Shown: positions 25,567-33,445 of the stretch, one piece after another
Numbering within the stretch: position 1 is the stretch's first letter
Layout: every line of letters starts with the position of its first letter
Source of the DNA: Bacteroides sp.
Lineage (GTDB): Bacteria > Bacteroidota > Bacteroidia > Bacteroidales > Bacteroidaceae
NCBI GenBank assembly: GCA_019414725.1
Contig: DXLM01000031.1
Span: 1-35,160 of the forward strand
Reading direction: 5' to 3'
Length of the DNA stretch: 35,160 nt
Made by a program: the position numbers and the translations under genes
Notes under the pieces: generated by a model
Database searches by the model: none
The model's input: only the letters and a program-made list of their open reading frames with translations
Told to the model about the DNA's origin: nothing

Positions 25567-26598
25567 TCAGGCTTGTGCCATTGCTACTACGATAATAGAA
25601 GCAATCAGTACGGCAAGTCCTAGTATCAATGTTCCAATAGTTTGTGCACTGCAACCTTTCCATTCTTTAAGGAGTATTCCCCAGACATTGCTGAAAGTTA
25701 CGTTCAGCGACATCAGTATACTCCATGAAAAAGCTAGCAATATCGGGCTGTCGGAAAGGAAGCTTTTTCCCATCTCCAGTCCGAAGAACTGAGAGTACCA
25801 TAAAACTCCTGCCAGTGCGCAAAATAAGATATTATTTGTAAATGTACCTTTGCTGACAGAGAAGTATTCTTTTCCTGTTTGGTTCTTCAGATTCTGCTGG
25901 ATACAATATGCTGCATTGGTACAGAATCCGCCTAATGTTACCAGAAAAATGACGGGGAGTCCTGCATACAATGCATCTGTTCCTTTTTCAAGTGCGGCTT
26001 CTTTTATAGGAGTACCTGCATCCAGACCTAAGGCAAAGCATGCACTCATGATTCCTGCAAGCAAGGCAACCAGCAGTCCTTTTGTCAAGGCAAAATCTTT
26101 TACTGCCGCTTTCTTTTCTTCTTCGCTCATATTTTTAGAGCGGAGGCTGCCTGCATATCCGATGATAGCAATACCCGCCAGTGTGATGCAGACTCCAATA
26201 AGTAGCATTAAACCTTCTCCATGGAATAAATCTGTTCCACCGAATAAAGCAGGAAATAATGTTCCAAAAGCTGCACATGTACCTAGAGAAATACTTTGTC
26301 CCAGTGCTACTCCCAAGTAACGCATGCTCAGTCCGAAAGTGAGTCCTCCAACACCCCATAAAATTCCATATATAATAGCTGGTAAAGCTCCTCCGCTGCT
26401 CCATAATTCAGTAAGAGTACTTCCTGCTGGAATTGCCAGCAATGCTCCCAGCAGTGGAAAAACTAGCCATGCGAAAATGCCTTGTACAAGCCAGAAACTT
26501 TCCCAGGACCAGTTTTTTACTTTGTTGATTGGAACATACGAACTGCTTTGTCCGAAACTGCCTATGGCAATAATCAGTAAACCTATCAGAGTGTTCAT
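25567..26598 (-). CDS. rhaT: L-rhamnose/proton symporter
   Basis: 343 aa, the length of RhaT. About ten membrane helices of the drug/metabolite-transporter type can be traced. Family motifs include SSYVPINKVKNWSWESFWLVQGIFAW near the N-terminus, GLSMRYLGVALGQSISLGTCAAFGTLFPA (about 88-116) and WSILMSLNVTFSNVWGILLKEWKG near the C-terminus. It takes up L-rhamnose across the inner membrane (rhaP in Bacteroides naming). A perfect 12-bp hairpin precedes it in the 94-nt gap after the isomerase gene, perhaps setting its expression relative to the enzymes. Confidence 0.95.
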   Translation of the reverse strand: MNTLIGLLIIAIGSFGQSSSYVPINKVKNWSWESFWLVQGIFAWLVFPLLGALLAIPAGSTLTELWSSGGALPAIIYGILWGVGGLTFGLSMRYLGVALGQSISLGTCAAFGTLFPALFGGTDLFHGEGLMLLIGVCITLAGIAIIGYAGSLRSKNMSEEEKKAAVKDFALTKGLLVALLAGIMSACFALGLDAGTPIKEAALEKGTDALYAGLPVIFLVTLGGFCTNAAYCIQQNLKNQTGKEYFSVSKGTFTNNILFCALAGVLWYSQFFGLEMGKSFLSDSPILLAFSWSILMSLNVTFSNVWGILLKEWKGCSAQTIGTLILGLAVLIASIIVVAMAQA

Positions 26599-26642
26599 AA
26601 GTAGTATGTTTTTTCCAGTTTTAGAAATTTAGTTATATAAAC

Positions 26643-26683
26643 CAGATGTCATCCGCGGGTAAAAGCTCTTTGGATGACATCTG
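26643..26683 (-). other. Perfect hairpin inside the rha operon, between isomerase and permease genes
   Basis: CAGATGTCATCC (26643-26654) pairs perfectly with GGATGACATCTG (26672-26683) across a 17-nt loop. On the minus strand it is followed by GGTTTATATAAC, a poor T-run. This suggests a partial terminator, an RNA-processing site or a stability element rather than a full terminator. Confidence 0.7.
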
Positions 26684-26692
26684 TATCGAGAT

Positions 26693-27946
26693 TTAGCAAC
26701 GTTTCGATGTTACATTTGCTTCGTATTTTTCAATATCGGCAATATACTCTTCGCCAACCGGAACATTATTCTTCAAACAGAACATATCCCATACAGCATT
26801 CCACGGGAGGACTTTGGCTTCTTCTAGCAGAGCGAGGCGTTCGAACAGCTGATTGTTGGCTTCGTATTCGCGGAGCTTGGCAATAGGTTCAAGCAATGCA
26901 CGTAACATTGATTTCTGTGTAGCGCGTGCTCCGATGACATAAGCACCGATACGATTGATACTTGCATCGAAAAAGTCCAGACCGATATGCACACGGTCGA
27001 GTGCGTTGCACCGTACGATTTCCTGACACAAATCCAATGTTTCATCGTTCATGATAGTAACATGGTCGCTATCCCAGCGTACCGGACGGCTTACGTGAAG
27101 CATGATTTCCGGAACGTACAGCAGCAGTGAAGATAGTTTGTCGGCAACACTTTCTGTCGGGTGGAAATGACCCATGTCGAGTGTAATCATTTTCTGTCTG
27201 CTGACTCCGTATCCGATATAGAAGTCGTTGGAGCCTACAGTGTAACTTTCAAGACCGATGCCGAATACTTTCGATTCGATACAGTCTTTCATGTTCTTGT
27301 ATTCGGTGGCAAAAATGCGGTCGAGTGAATCTTTCAACAGCTCACGGTATTGCATGCGGTTTACTGTGATATCTTTACTTCCGTCGTGAACCCATACATT
27401 CATGATACAAGGATCATTCTGGCGTTTACCCATTTCTTCGGCAATGGCACGACAGCGGATAGTGTGTTCTACCCAGAAATCACGGATTGCTTTATCCGGA
27501 TTGGCTAAAGAAAGATTTCCGCTTTTGGGATGTGAGAAAGAGGTTGAGTTGAAATCAAGTTTCATATTGTTTTCCGAAGCCCATTGCATCCAGCTTTCAA
27601 AGTATGAAGCATCTACCTGATCGCGGTCGACAAATTTTCCTTGAAAGTCTCCGTATATTTCATGCAGGTTCAAGCGGTGTGTACCTGGTAAATAAGATGC
27701 TGCTTTTAAAACATCCTGACGCACTTCGTCAATGTTGCGTGCCTTGCCCGGATAATTACCTGTTGCTTGAATACCACCAGTCAGTGAACCGTTTGATTCG
27801 AATCCAGCAACATCATCTGCCTGCCAGCAGTGTAGTGACAGGGATATATTTTGCAATGTATCCATTGCTTTGTCTACATCAACTCCTACAGCTGCATACC
27901 GTTCTTTTGCTATTTCATACGCTTTTGTTATTAATTCTTCTTTCAT
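26693..27946 (-). CDS. rhaA: L-rhamnose isomerase
   Basis: 417 aa, matching the family. It converts L-rhamnose to L-rhamnulose, the first step after uptake. Characteristic segments are ISLSLHCWQADDVAGFE (34-50), NVWVHDGSKD (183-192), FGIGLES with Glu233, LDMGHFHPTESVADKLSSLLLY (256-277) and WDSDHVTIMNDE (291-302). These carry the acidic and histidine residues that bind the divalent metals of this TIM-barrel enzyme. It is the second gene of the operon, 27 nt after the kinase gene (rhaI in Bacteroides naming). No signal peptide, so cytosolic. Confidence 0.96.
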   Translation of the reverse strand: MKEELITKAYEIAKERYAAVGVDVDKAMDTLQNISLSLHCWQADDVAGFESNGSLTGGIQATGNYPGKARNIDEVRQDVLKAASYLPGTHRLNLHEIYGDFQGKFVDRDQVDASYFESWMQWASENNMKLDFNSTSFSHPKSGNLSLANPDKAIRDFWVEHTIRCRAIAEEMGKRQNDPCIMNVWVHDGSKDITVNRMQYRELLKDSLDRIFATEYKNMKDCIESKVFGIGLESYTVGSNDFYIGYGVSRQKMITLDMGHFHPTESVADKLSSLLLYVPEIMLHVSRPVRWDSDHVTIMNDETLDLCQEIVRCNALDRVHIGLDFFDASINRIGAYVIGARATQKSMLRALLEPIAKLREYEANNQLFERLALLEEAKVLPWNAVWDMFCLKNNVPVGEEYIADIEKYEANVTSKRC

Positions 27947-27973
27947 GATATTATGTGTTTAAGTTATTGATTA

Positions 27974-29434
27974 TTATTGAGTAATTGTCTTGAATTGGAG
28001 ATAGGCTACATCCCATGTCTCTTTGTGTTCGGGATAGAATGTTTTTAAATGTATAGCGTGATTTAAAAGTTGACGCATAGAAGCAATATCTGCTGTTTGA
28101 CCTGCTGCTACAGCTTGTATCATGATGTTTCCTATTGCAGTTGCTTCCGAAGGACCGGCTATAACTGGTATACCGATGGCATTGGCTGTCCATTGGTTCA
28201 GAAGATCGTTACGGCTTCCTCCTCCGATAACGTGGAGAACTTCTATCGGATTAGGAGAGAGTCGTTGCAGGTTTTCCAATACTTGCCGGTAACGTAATGC
28301 AAGGCTTTCGAATATACAGCGAACCAGTTGTCCGCGTGTTTCAATGGCTGGTTGATTATGGTCTTTGCAATATTTTTTTATGGTTTCTTCCATGTTTGTC
28401 GGATTGTCAAAGACTTTATCGTCCGGACAGATTAAGTTTCGGAATGGTTCACTTGCTTCAGCTTCAGCAATCAGGTCGGGGTATGAAGTATCTCCCCAGT
28501 TTATGCGGCACCGCTCCAGCAGCCACATGCCACAAATATTTTTCAATAGGCGGATAGTTCCTTCTACTCCTCCTTCATTGGTAAAATTCAAGGCTTCTGT
28601 TTCGGCATTGATAACCGGAGTTTGAGTTTCTACTCCCATCAACGACCAAGTACCGCTGCTTAAATAAGCAAAATTCTTGTTTGCTGCCGGTACAGCAGCA
28701 ACGGCAGAAGCTGTGTCGTGGCCTGCAACTGCTACTACAGGAATAGCACTAAGTCCTGTGAGTTGTTGTAACTCAGGAGTTAGGCTTCCAATAATTTCTC
28801 CAGGATAGACAAAGCGTCCGAAGTGTTTCTCATTTAATCCGATGCTTTTGAGTATTTGCGAGTCAAGTTTCCGGGTATGTGCATTAACGAGTTGCGCGGT
28901 TGAGGCTATCGTATATTCAGTAACCATTTCTCCGGTTAGCATGTAGCTGAGTGCATCTGGCATGAATAATATTTTGTCGGCATGTGCCAGTGCACTGTCA
29001 TTGTTTCTTCGTAAGGTATCAAGCTGAAATAAAGAGTTGAAGTTCATAACTTGGATGCCTGTCAGTTCATAAACTTCATTACGTGGTACTCGTTTAAAAT
29101 ATTTTTCGGGAGCTCCCTCTGTCTGAGGGTCACGGTATGCATATGGTTGTCGCAATATACCACCATCTTTTCCAATACATACAAAGTCTACTCCCCACGT
29201 ATCGATACCGATAGAAATAATTTCTGTATCTTTTTTATTTCCGGCAATTTTCAGACCTTCTATAATATTCCGGTAAAGTTCATAAATATCCCAGTAAAAA
29301 TGTCCTCCTGTTTCTATAAGGTGATTGGGAAAACGGTTAATTTCTTCCGTAATCAGTCCTTGAGGAGTAAAATATCCTAATATCGTGCGTCCGCTGGTTG
29401 CTCCCAGATCGACTGCAAAAAAGCATTTTACCAT
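27974..29434 (-). CDS. rhaB: Rhamnulokinase
   Basis: 486 aa, of the FGGY carbohydrate kinase family. It phosphorylates L-rhamnulose with ATP to rhamnulose 1-phosphate. Motifs: phosphate-1 DLGATSGR (9-16), IDTWGVDF (77-84), catalytic Asp240 in AGHDTASAVAAVP, the ATP-binding SSGTWSLMG (259-267), and the C-terminal adenosine loop HVIGGGSRNDLLNQWTANAIG. It is the first gene of the rha operon (rhaK in Bacteroides naming). Its promoter, with a consensus -7 but poor -33, is 40 nt upstream, as expected for activation by RhaR. Confidence 0.96.
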   Translation of the reverse strand: MVKCFFAVDLGATSGRTILGYFTPQGLITEEINRFPNHLIETGGHFYWDIYELYRNIIEGLKIAGNKKDTEIISIGIDTWGVDFVCIGKDGGILRQPYAYRDPQTEGAPEKYFKRVPRNEVYELTGIQVMNFNSLFQLDTLRRNNDSALAHADKILFMPDALSYMLTGEMVTEYTIASTAQLVNAHTRKLDSQILKSIGLNEKHFGRFVYPGEIIGSLTPELQQLTGLSAIPVVAVAGHDTASAVAAVPAANKNFAYLSSGTWSLMGVETQTPVINAETEALNFTNEGGVEGTIRLLKNICGMWLLERCRINWGDTSYPDLIAEAEASEPFRNLICPDDKVFDNPTNMEETIKKYCKDHNQPAIETRGQLVRCIFESLALRYRQVLENLQRLSPNPIEVLHVIGGGSRNDLLNQWTANAIGIPVIAGPSEATAIGNIMIQAVAAGQTADIASMRQLLNHAIHLKTFYPEHKETWDVAYLQFKTITQ

Positions 29435-29474
29435 AGTTACAATTCAGGTTTGTTGTTTTGAATTTTATCTGATG

Positions 29475-29482
29475 CAAATGTA
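29475..29482 (-). promoter_or_regulatory. -7 element of the rha operon promoter
   Basis: On the minus strand TACATTTG (29482-29475) matches TAnnTTTG. The -33 region (about 29502-29506) reads poly-T without TTTG, consistent with dependence on an activator. TTGAC repeats at 29513-29517 and 29543-29547, 30 bp apart, lie just upstream and could be RhaR half-sites. The leader is about 35 nt. Confidence 0.55.
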
Positions 29483-29647
29483 GAATTTTATAAAACGAAA
29501 AAAATGCTCTTTTTGACTTTAAGACTAAGTTATTTGATATACTTGACAAGCTATGAATATGATAAATGATTTGAGTTGTCAAAAGAAATATATTGTCTAT
29601 AATGTAGACATTTGTTGTTAATAAATGTTTTTATTATTTTGTTTTCT

Positions 29648-29677
29648 TTTGTTTATTGTTTTGAATAATTATTTTTG
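29648..29677 (+). promoter_or_regulatory. Candidate promoter for the GH63-like gene
   Basis: TTTG (29648-29651), N18, TATTTTTG (29670-29677), with a leader of about 85-90 nt to the ATG at 29774. In such T-rich DNA chance matches are easy. Confidence 0.4.
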
Positions 29678-29773
29678 CTTCTATGATTCAATAAATTTTG
29701 TTTGATTGGAGTTTTCTTTTAGATTATCTGCTTTTGTTTATTTTAATTTAGTTATAAACCTAATTTTATTGCT

Positions 29774-31156
29774 ATGAAAAAGACAATATTGCTATTGGTA
29801 TTAAATATTGTAATAGGAGGTATATGTCAGGCTCAGCTGCCGGAGCGAAACGCTGTGAATATTGAAAAATACAGAGAGATTTGCAAGAAACATATATATA
29901 AGGAGATGAAGGGCATGTATCGTCAGGCAGGAGGTTCTTTACATTTTCCTTTTCTGGCTCCGGGAAGTAGTCAGTATTTGGATATGTTATGGGATTGGGA
30001 CTCGTGGCTCAGTGATGTGGCCTTGCGTCAGATTTTATCAGACAAAGGAACTGAAGCTGATAAAAAGGAAGCTTTGGCTTATGAACAGGGATGTGTATTA
30101 AATTCGTTGAGTTACGGAGGAATGGATGGGTGGATTCCTATCTGGATAGAACGGAATGCTCCAAGTCGTGAAGAAATGTTGAAGAGAAGAAATCCGTGGA
30201 AGACCAATATGCATAAGCCGACACTTGCCCAGCATGCTGCCTTTATCGTCAAAAATATGGGTGGAGATGCAGAGTGGTTGCGGGAGGACTTTTATACTTT
30301 ACAGGCTTTTGTAGCTAAGTATCTTAATTTTCACAGGCATAAAGCAACTGGATTGATTTATTGGGAAACGGATGAGGCTATCGGAGTAGACAATGATCCA
30401 AGTACCTTTTATCGTCCCCACGGTAGTTCTGGCTCTATCTTTCTGAATTGTTTGATGTATAAGGAACTTCAAGCGATGGCTTATTTGGCCGACTGTCTGA
30501 ACTTGACAGATATTTCAATCTTTTTTGAGAAAGAAGCTGAAACACTGAAAACCAATATACGTAAGCACTGTTGGGATGAACGAGACCGTTTTTATTATAG
30601 TGTAGACTTAAATCTTCTTCTAGTAGAAAAACCGGATATCGAAGGATTGTACCCGGGAGATTTATACTTGCATGTGGGACAGCCCAGAACATACGACTGC
30701 TTGATCCAGCGATTTAGTGTATGGAGTGGTTTTATGGCAATGTGGGCTCAAGTAGCAACGCCGGAACAAGCCCGGCAAATGGTACAGATACATTTTTGTG
30801 ATACAACTTCTTTTAATGCTCTTGCAGGTATTCGTACGCTTTCCCCGTTGGAAAAAATGTATAATGTGCGAGCGAGTGGTAATCCGTCTTCATGGGCAGG
30901 ACCTATATGGATTAATGTAAATTATCTTGTTTTCAGAGGGTTGCTGCAATATGGCTATGAAAAGGAAGCCCGAGAAGTTGCTGAAAAAACAATACTTTTA
31001 CTGGGACGTGACTTTGAGCGCTTCGGGGCGTTGCATGAATATTATCTGCCCGATAATGGAGAGCCTGTTCTGAATAGAGGATTTCAAAATTGGAATTTCC
31101 TGGTCTTGAATATGATTGCTTGGATGGAAGGTCGTCCAGTTGTGACAGAATTCTGA
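29774..31156 (+). CDS. Secreted GH63/MGH1-like (alpha/alpha)6 glycoside hydrolase
   Basis: 460 aa. The signal peptide is cleaved near residue 20 (CQA|QLP). The pattern is of the GH63/GH37/MGH1 clan: LWDWDSWL (72-79), DEAIGVDNDPSTF (200-212) matching the DNSPR region that carries the general acid (Asp206), SSWAGPIWINVNYLVFRGL, and HEYYLPDNGE with Glu422 as candidate base, then FQNWNFLVLNMI. Family members cleave alpha-glucosides or mannosylglycerate; the position beside GH78, GH140-like and rhamnose genes suggests a plant cell-wall glycoside instead. It is the first gene of a three-gene cassette, 29 nt before the GH78 gene. Family placement is good; the substrate is unknown. Confidence 0.72.
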   Translation: MKKTILLLVLNIVIGGICQAQLPERNAVNIEKYREICKKHIYKEMKGMYRQAGGSLHFPFLAPGSSQYLDMLWDWDSWLSDVALRQILSDKGTEADKKEALAYEQGCVLNSLSYGGMDGWIPIWIERNAPSREEMLKRRNPWKTNMHKPTLAQHAAFIVKNMGGDAEWLREDFYTLQAFVAKYLNFHRHKATGLIYWETDEAIGVDNDPSTFYRPHGSSGSIFLNCLMYKELQAMAYLADCLNLTDISIFFEKEAETLKTNIRKHCWDERDRFYYSVDLNLLLVEKPDIEGLYPGDLYLHVGQPRTYDCLIQRFSVWSGFMAMWAQVATPEQARQMVQIHFCDTTSFNALAGIRTLSPLEKMYNVRASGNPSSWAGPIWINVNYLVFRGLLQYGYEKEAREVAEKTILLLGRDFERFGALHEYYLPDNGEPVLNRGFQNWNFLVLNMIAWMEGRPVVTEF

Positions 31157-31185
31157 CAAAATAATTAAATAATAAAACACACAAA

Positions 31186-33375
31186 ATGAAAAATAAATTT
31201 GTAACCTTGCTGGCTTCGGTTGGTATGTGTGCTTCATTAGGAGCACAGACTTGGATTTGGTATCCGGGGGATTATGAGATTTGGCTGGGTAACCAGATGA
31301 ATAACCGTCGTACGGAAAGAGGAGCTTTTTTCCCTCCTTTCTGGAAAACGGATAGTCATTATGTCGTTGTTGAATTCAGTAAAGAAGTCGATTTGCCTGA
31401 AGCTGAAACGATACAGCTGAGTGTGGAAGGACGGTACAATGTTAAGTTGGATGGCAAATTACAGTTTGGCATGCCTGATAAACTGATTATTCCAGCGGGA
31501 AAGCACAAAATTAATATTAAGGTATGGAACCAGCTTACTCCTCCGGCTCTTTATGTCGACGGGTGGACGATAAAAAGTGATGCCAGTTGGAAGGTTACTT
31601 ACGAAGATAAAGAATGGATAGATGAAAGCGGAAAAGCAAGTGATACTTCGGCTACTGTTTATATGGATGCTGGAAGCTGGAATTTTAATTCGAAAACAAG
31701 CCGTCCGTCTTTGTTTCGTTTACCCTGCAAACCTTTGCTGGCTGTTTCTTCAATTTCTGTAGAGAATGGTATTCTTTATGATTTTGGTCGGGAAACTTTC
31801 GGATATCTTGATTTTTCAGAAATGCGAGGAGAAGGAAAGGTATTGATTTATTATGGTGAAAGTAAAGAAGAAGCTTTGGACACCGAGCGTTGTGAAACTA
31901 TGGATATCTTGTCTGTCCAGGATGGAAAAGTGACCGATCTTGCGCTGCGTACTGTTCATCCTCTGACAAATGATTGTTATATGATGGAGAGCAGTAAGGC
32001 TTTCCGTTATGTATATGTGGTATGCGATGAACAGATTTCTGTTGGAAAAGTTTCGATGCAATACGAATATATGCCTGAAACCTACCGTGGAAGTTTTCAG
32101 TGTGACAATGATCTGTTAAATAGAATTTGGGAGATAGGTGCTTATACGATGCATCTTACCACTCGGGAATTTTTCATTGATGGTATCAAACGTGATCGCT
32201 GGGTGTGGAGTGGAGACGCTATTCAAAGTTATCTGATGAACTATTATCTGTTCTTTGATTCGGAGACTGTAAAGCGTACCATCTGGCAACTGAGAGGAAA
32301 GGATCCGGTAACTTCTCATATTAACACCATCATGGATTATACTTTTTACTGGTTCCTGAGTGTGTACGACTATTATATGTATACGGGAGATGAGAAGTTT
32401 GTCAAGCAACTGTATCCGCGGATGAAATCGCTTATGGAGTATGTATTGGGACGGACTGACAGTGATGGCATGGTGCAGGGCATGACAGGCGACTGGGTAT
32501 TTGTTGACTGGGCAGATGGTTATCTCGACAAAAAAGGACAGTTGGCATTCGAGCAAGTACTTTTCTGCAAGAGTTTGGAAACGATGGTGCTCTGTGCTCG
32601 CCTTGCCGGTGAGATGCAAGATGCCAGGGGGTATGAAAAACTGTCCTCTTCTTTACGAAAGAAACTGGAACCTGCATTCTGGAGTGAGGATGCAAAGGCC
32701 TTGGTGCACAATCGGATTGGAGGAAAGCAGAGTACTAGTGTGACACGTTATGCCAATATGTTTGCTGTATTTTATGATTATCTTTCAGAAGAAAAGCAGC
32801 AACTTATCAAGCAAAGTGTGTTGCTGAATGATAGTATCCTGAAAATTACAACTCCGTATATGCGTTTTTACGAACTGGAAGCTCTCTGTGCCATGGGCGA
32901 GCAAGAGCAAGTTATGGAAGAAATGCTGGCTTACTGGGGAGGTATGTTAAAAGAAGGAGCAACATCATTTTGGGAAAAATATAATCCGGATGAGAAAGGA
33001 GCGGAACATCTTGCCATGTATGGGCGTCCGTATGGAAAGAGTCTTTGCCACGCATGGGGAGCCAGTCCTATATATTTGTTAGGAAAATATTATTTAGGAG
33101 TGAAGCCGGTAAAACCTGGATATGAAGAATATGCAGTGACTCCCGCATTAGGCGGATTGAAATGGATGAAAGGCAGTGTCCCTGTCCCGGGAGGAGAAAT
33201 AACCGTTTATATGGACCGCAAGACGATTCGCCTGAAAGCCGACAAAGGTAAAGGTTATCTGTATGTTGCAGCCAAGAAGCTACCCAAGGCATCTGTAGGA
33301 GAGTTTCAGAAAGTCGCTGAGGGAAAATATCGTCTTTGGATAGATACCAATCAGGAAGTAACGGTACATTATTGA
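31186..33375 (+). CDS. GH78-type alpha-L-rhamnosidase, secreted
   Basis: 729 aa. The signal peptide ends near residue 20 (LGA|QT). N-terminal beta-sandwich domains (about 25-300) precede an (alpha/alpha)6 catalytic barrel (about 305-660) and a C-terminal beta domain (KPGYEEYAVTP, about 645-729). The active-site helix region reads FIDGIKRDRWVWSGDA (Asp332, Asp337). Usual GH78 has DCPQRDERLGWTGD, so the Glu after RD is missing here and the loop is one residue shorter. The second catalytic candidate is Glu597 (TSFWE), followed by HAWGASPIYLL. It should release terminal L-rhamnose, feeding the divergently transcribed rha operon. It is shorter than many GH78s (about 900 aa or more). Activity may differ from typical members because of the motif change. 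Confidence 0.82.
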   Translation: MKNKFVTLLASVGMCASLGAQTWIWYPGDYEIWLGNQMNNRRTERGAFFPPFWKTDSHYVVVEFSKEVDLPEAETIQLSVEGRYNVKLDGKLQFGMPDKLIIPAGKHKINIKVWNQLTPPALYVDGWTIKSDASWKVTYEDKEWIDESGKASDTSATVYMDAGSWNFNSKTSRPSLFRLPCKPLLAVSSISVENGILYDFGRETFGYLDFSEMRGEGKVLIYYGESKEEALDTERCETMDILSVQDGKVTDLALRTVHPLTNDCYMMESSKAFRYVYVVCDEQISVGKVSMQYEYMPETYRGSFQCDNDLLNRIWEIGAYTMHLTTREFFIDGIKRDRWVWSGDAIQSYLMNYYLFFDSETVKRTIWQLRGKDPVTSHINTIMDYTFYWFLSVYDYYMYTGDEKFVKQLYPRMKSLMEYVLGRTDSDGMVQGMTGDWVFVDWADGYLDKKGQLAFEQVLFCKSLETMVLCARLAGEMQDARGYEKLSSSLRKKLEPAFWSEDAKALVHNRIGGKQSTSVTRYANMFAVFYDYLSEEKQQLIKQSVLLNDSILKITTPYMRFYELEALCAMGEQEQVMEEMLAYWGGMLKEGATSFWEKYNPDEKGAEHLAMYGRPYGKSLCHAWGASPIYLLGKYYLGVKPVKPGYEEYAVTPALGGLKWMKGSVPVPGGEITVYMDRKTIRLKADKGKGYLYVAAKKLPKASVGEFQKVAEGKYRLWIDTNQEVTVHY

Positions 33376-33445
33376 AAACCATCATGTATATTTGCATGGA
33401 TTATTTGTTTTAATCTTAAATGTATAATTTTTTAATTGCAGCAAA

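Larger units (their letters stand above)
29435..29773. promoter_or_regulatory. 339-nt divergent regulatory region between rhaB and the hydrolase cassette
   Basis: This very AT-rich spacer contains no gene. It holds the rha -7 element; inverted repeats TTGACAA (29543-29549) with TTGTCAA (29576-29582), and TGTCTA-TAATG-TAGACA (29594-29610); and a plus-strand promoter candidate at 29648-29677. The rest (29678-29773) shows nothing recognisable. Confidence 0.45.

Noticed and set aside
25850..26320. 156-codon plus-strand frame opposite rhaT
   Set aside because: Antisense to a clear membrane transporter; its content follows from the transporter codons.
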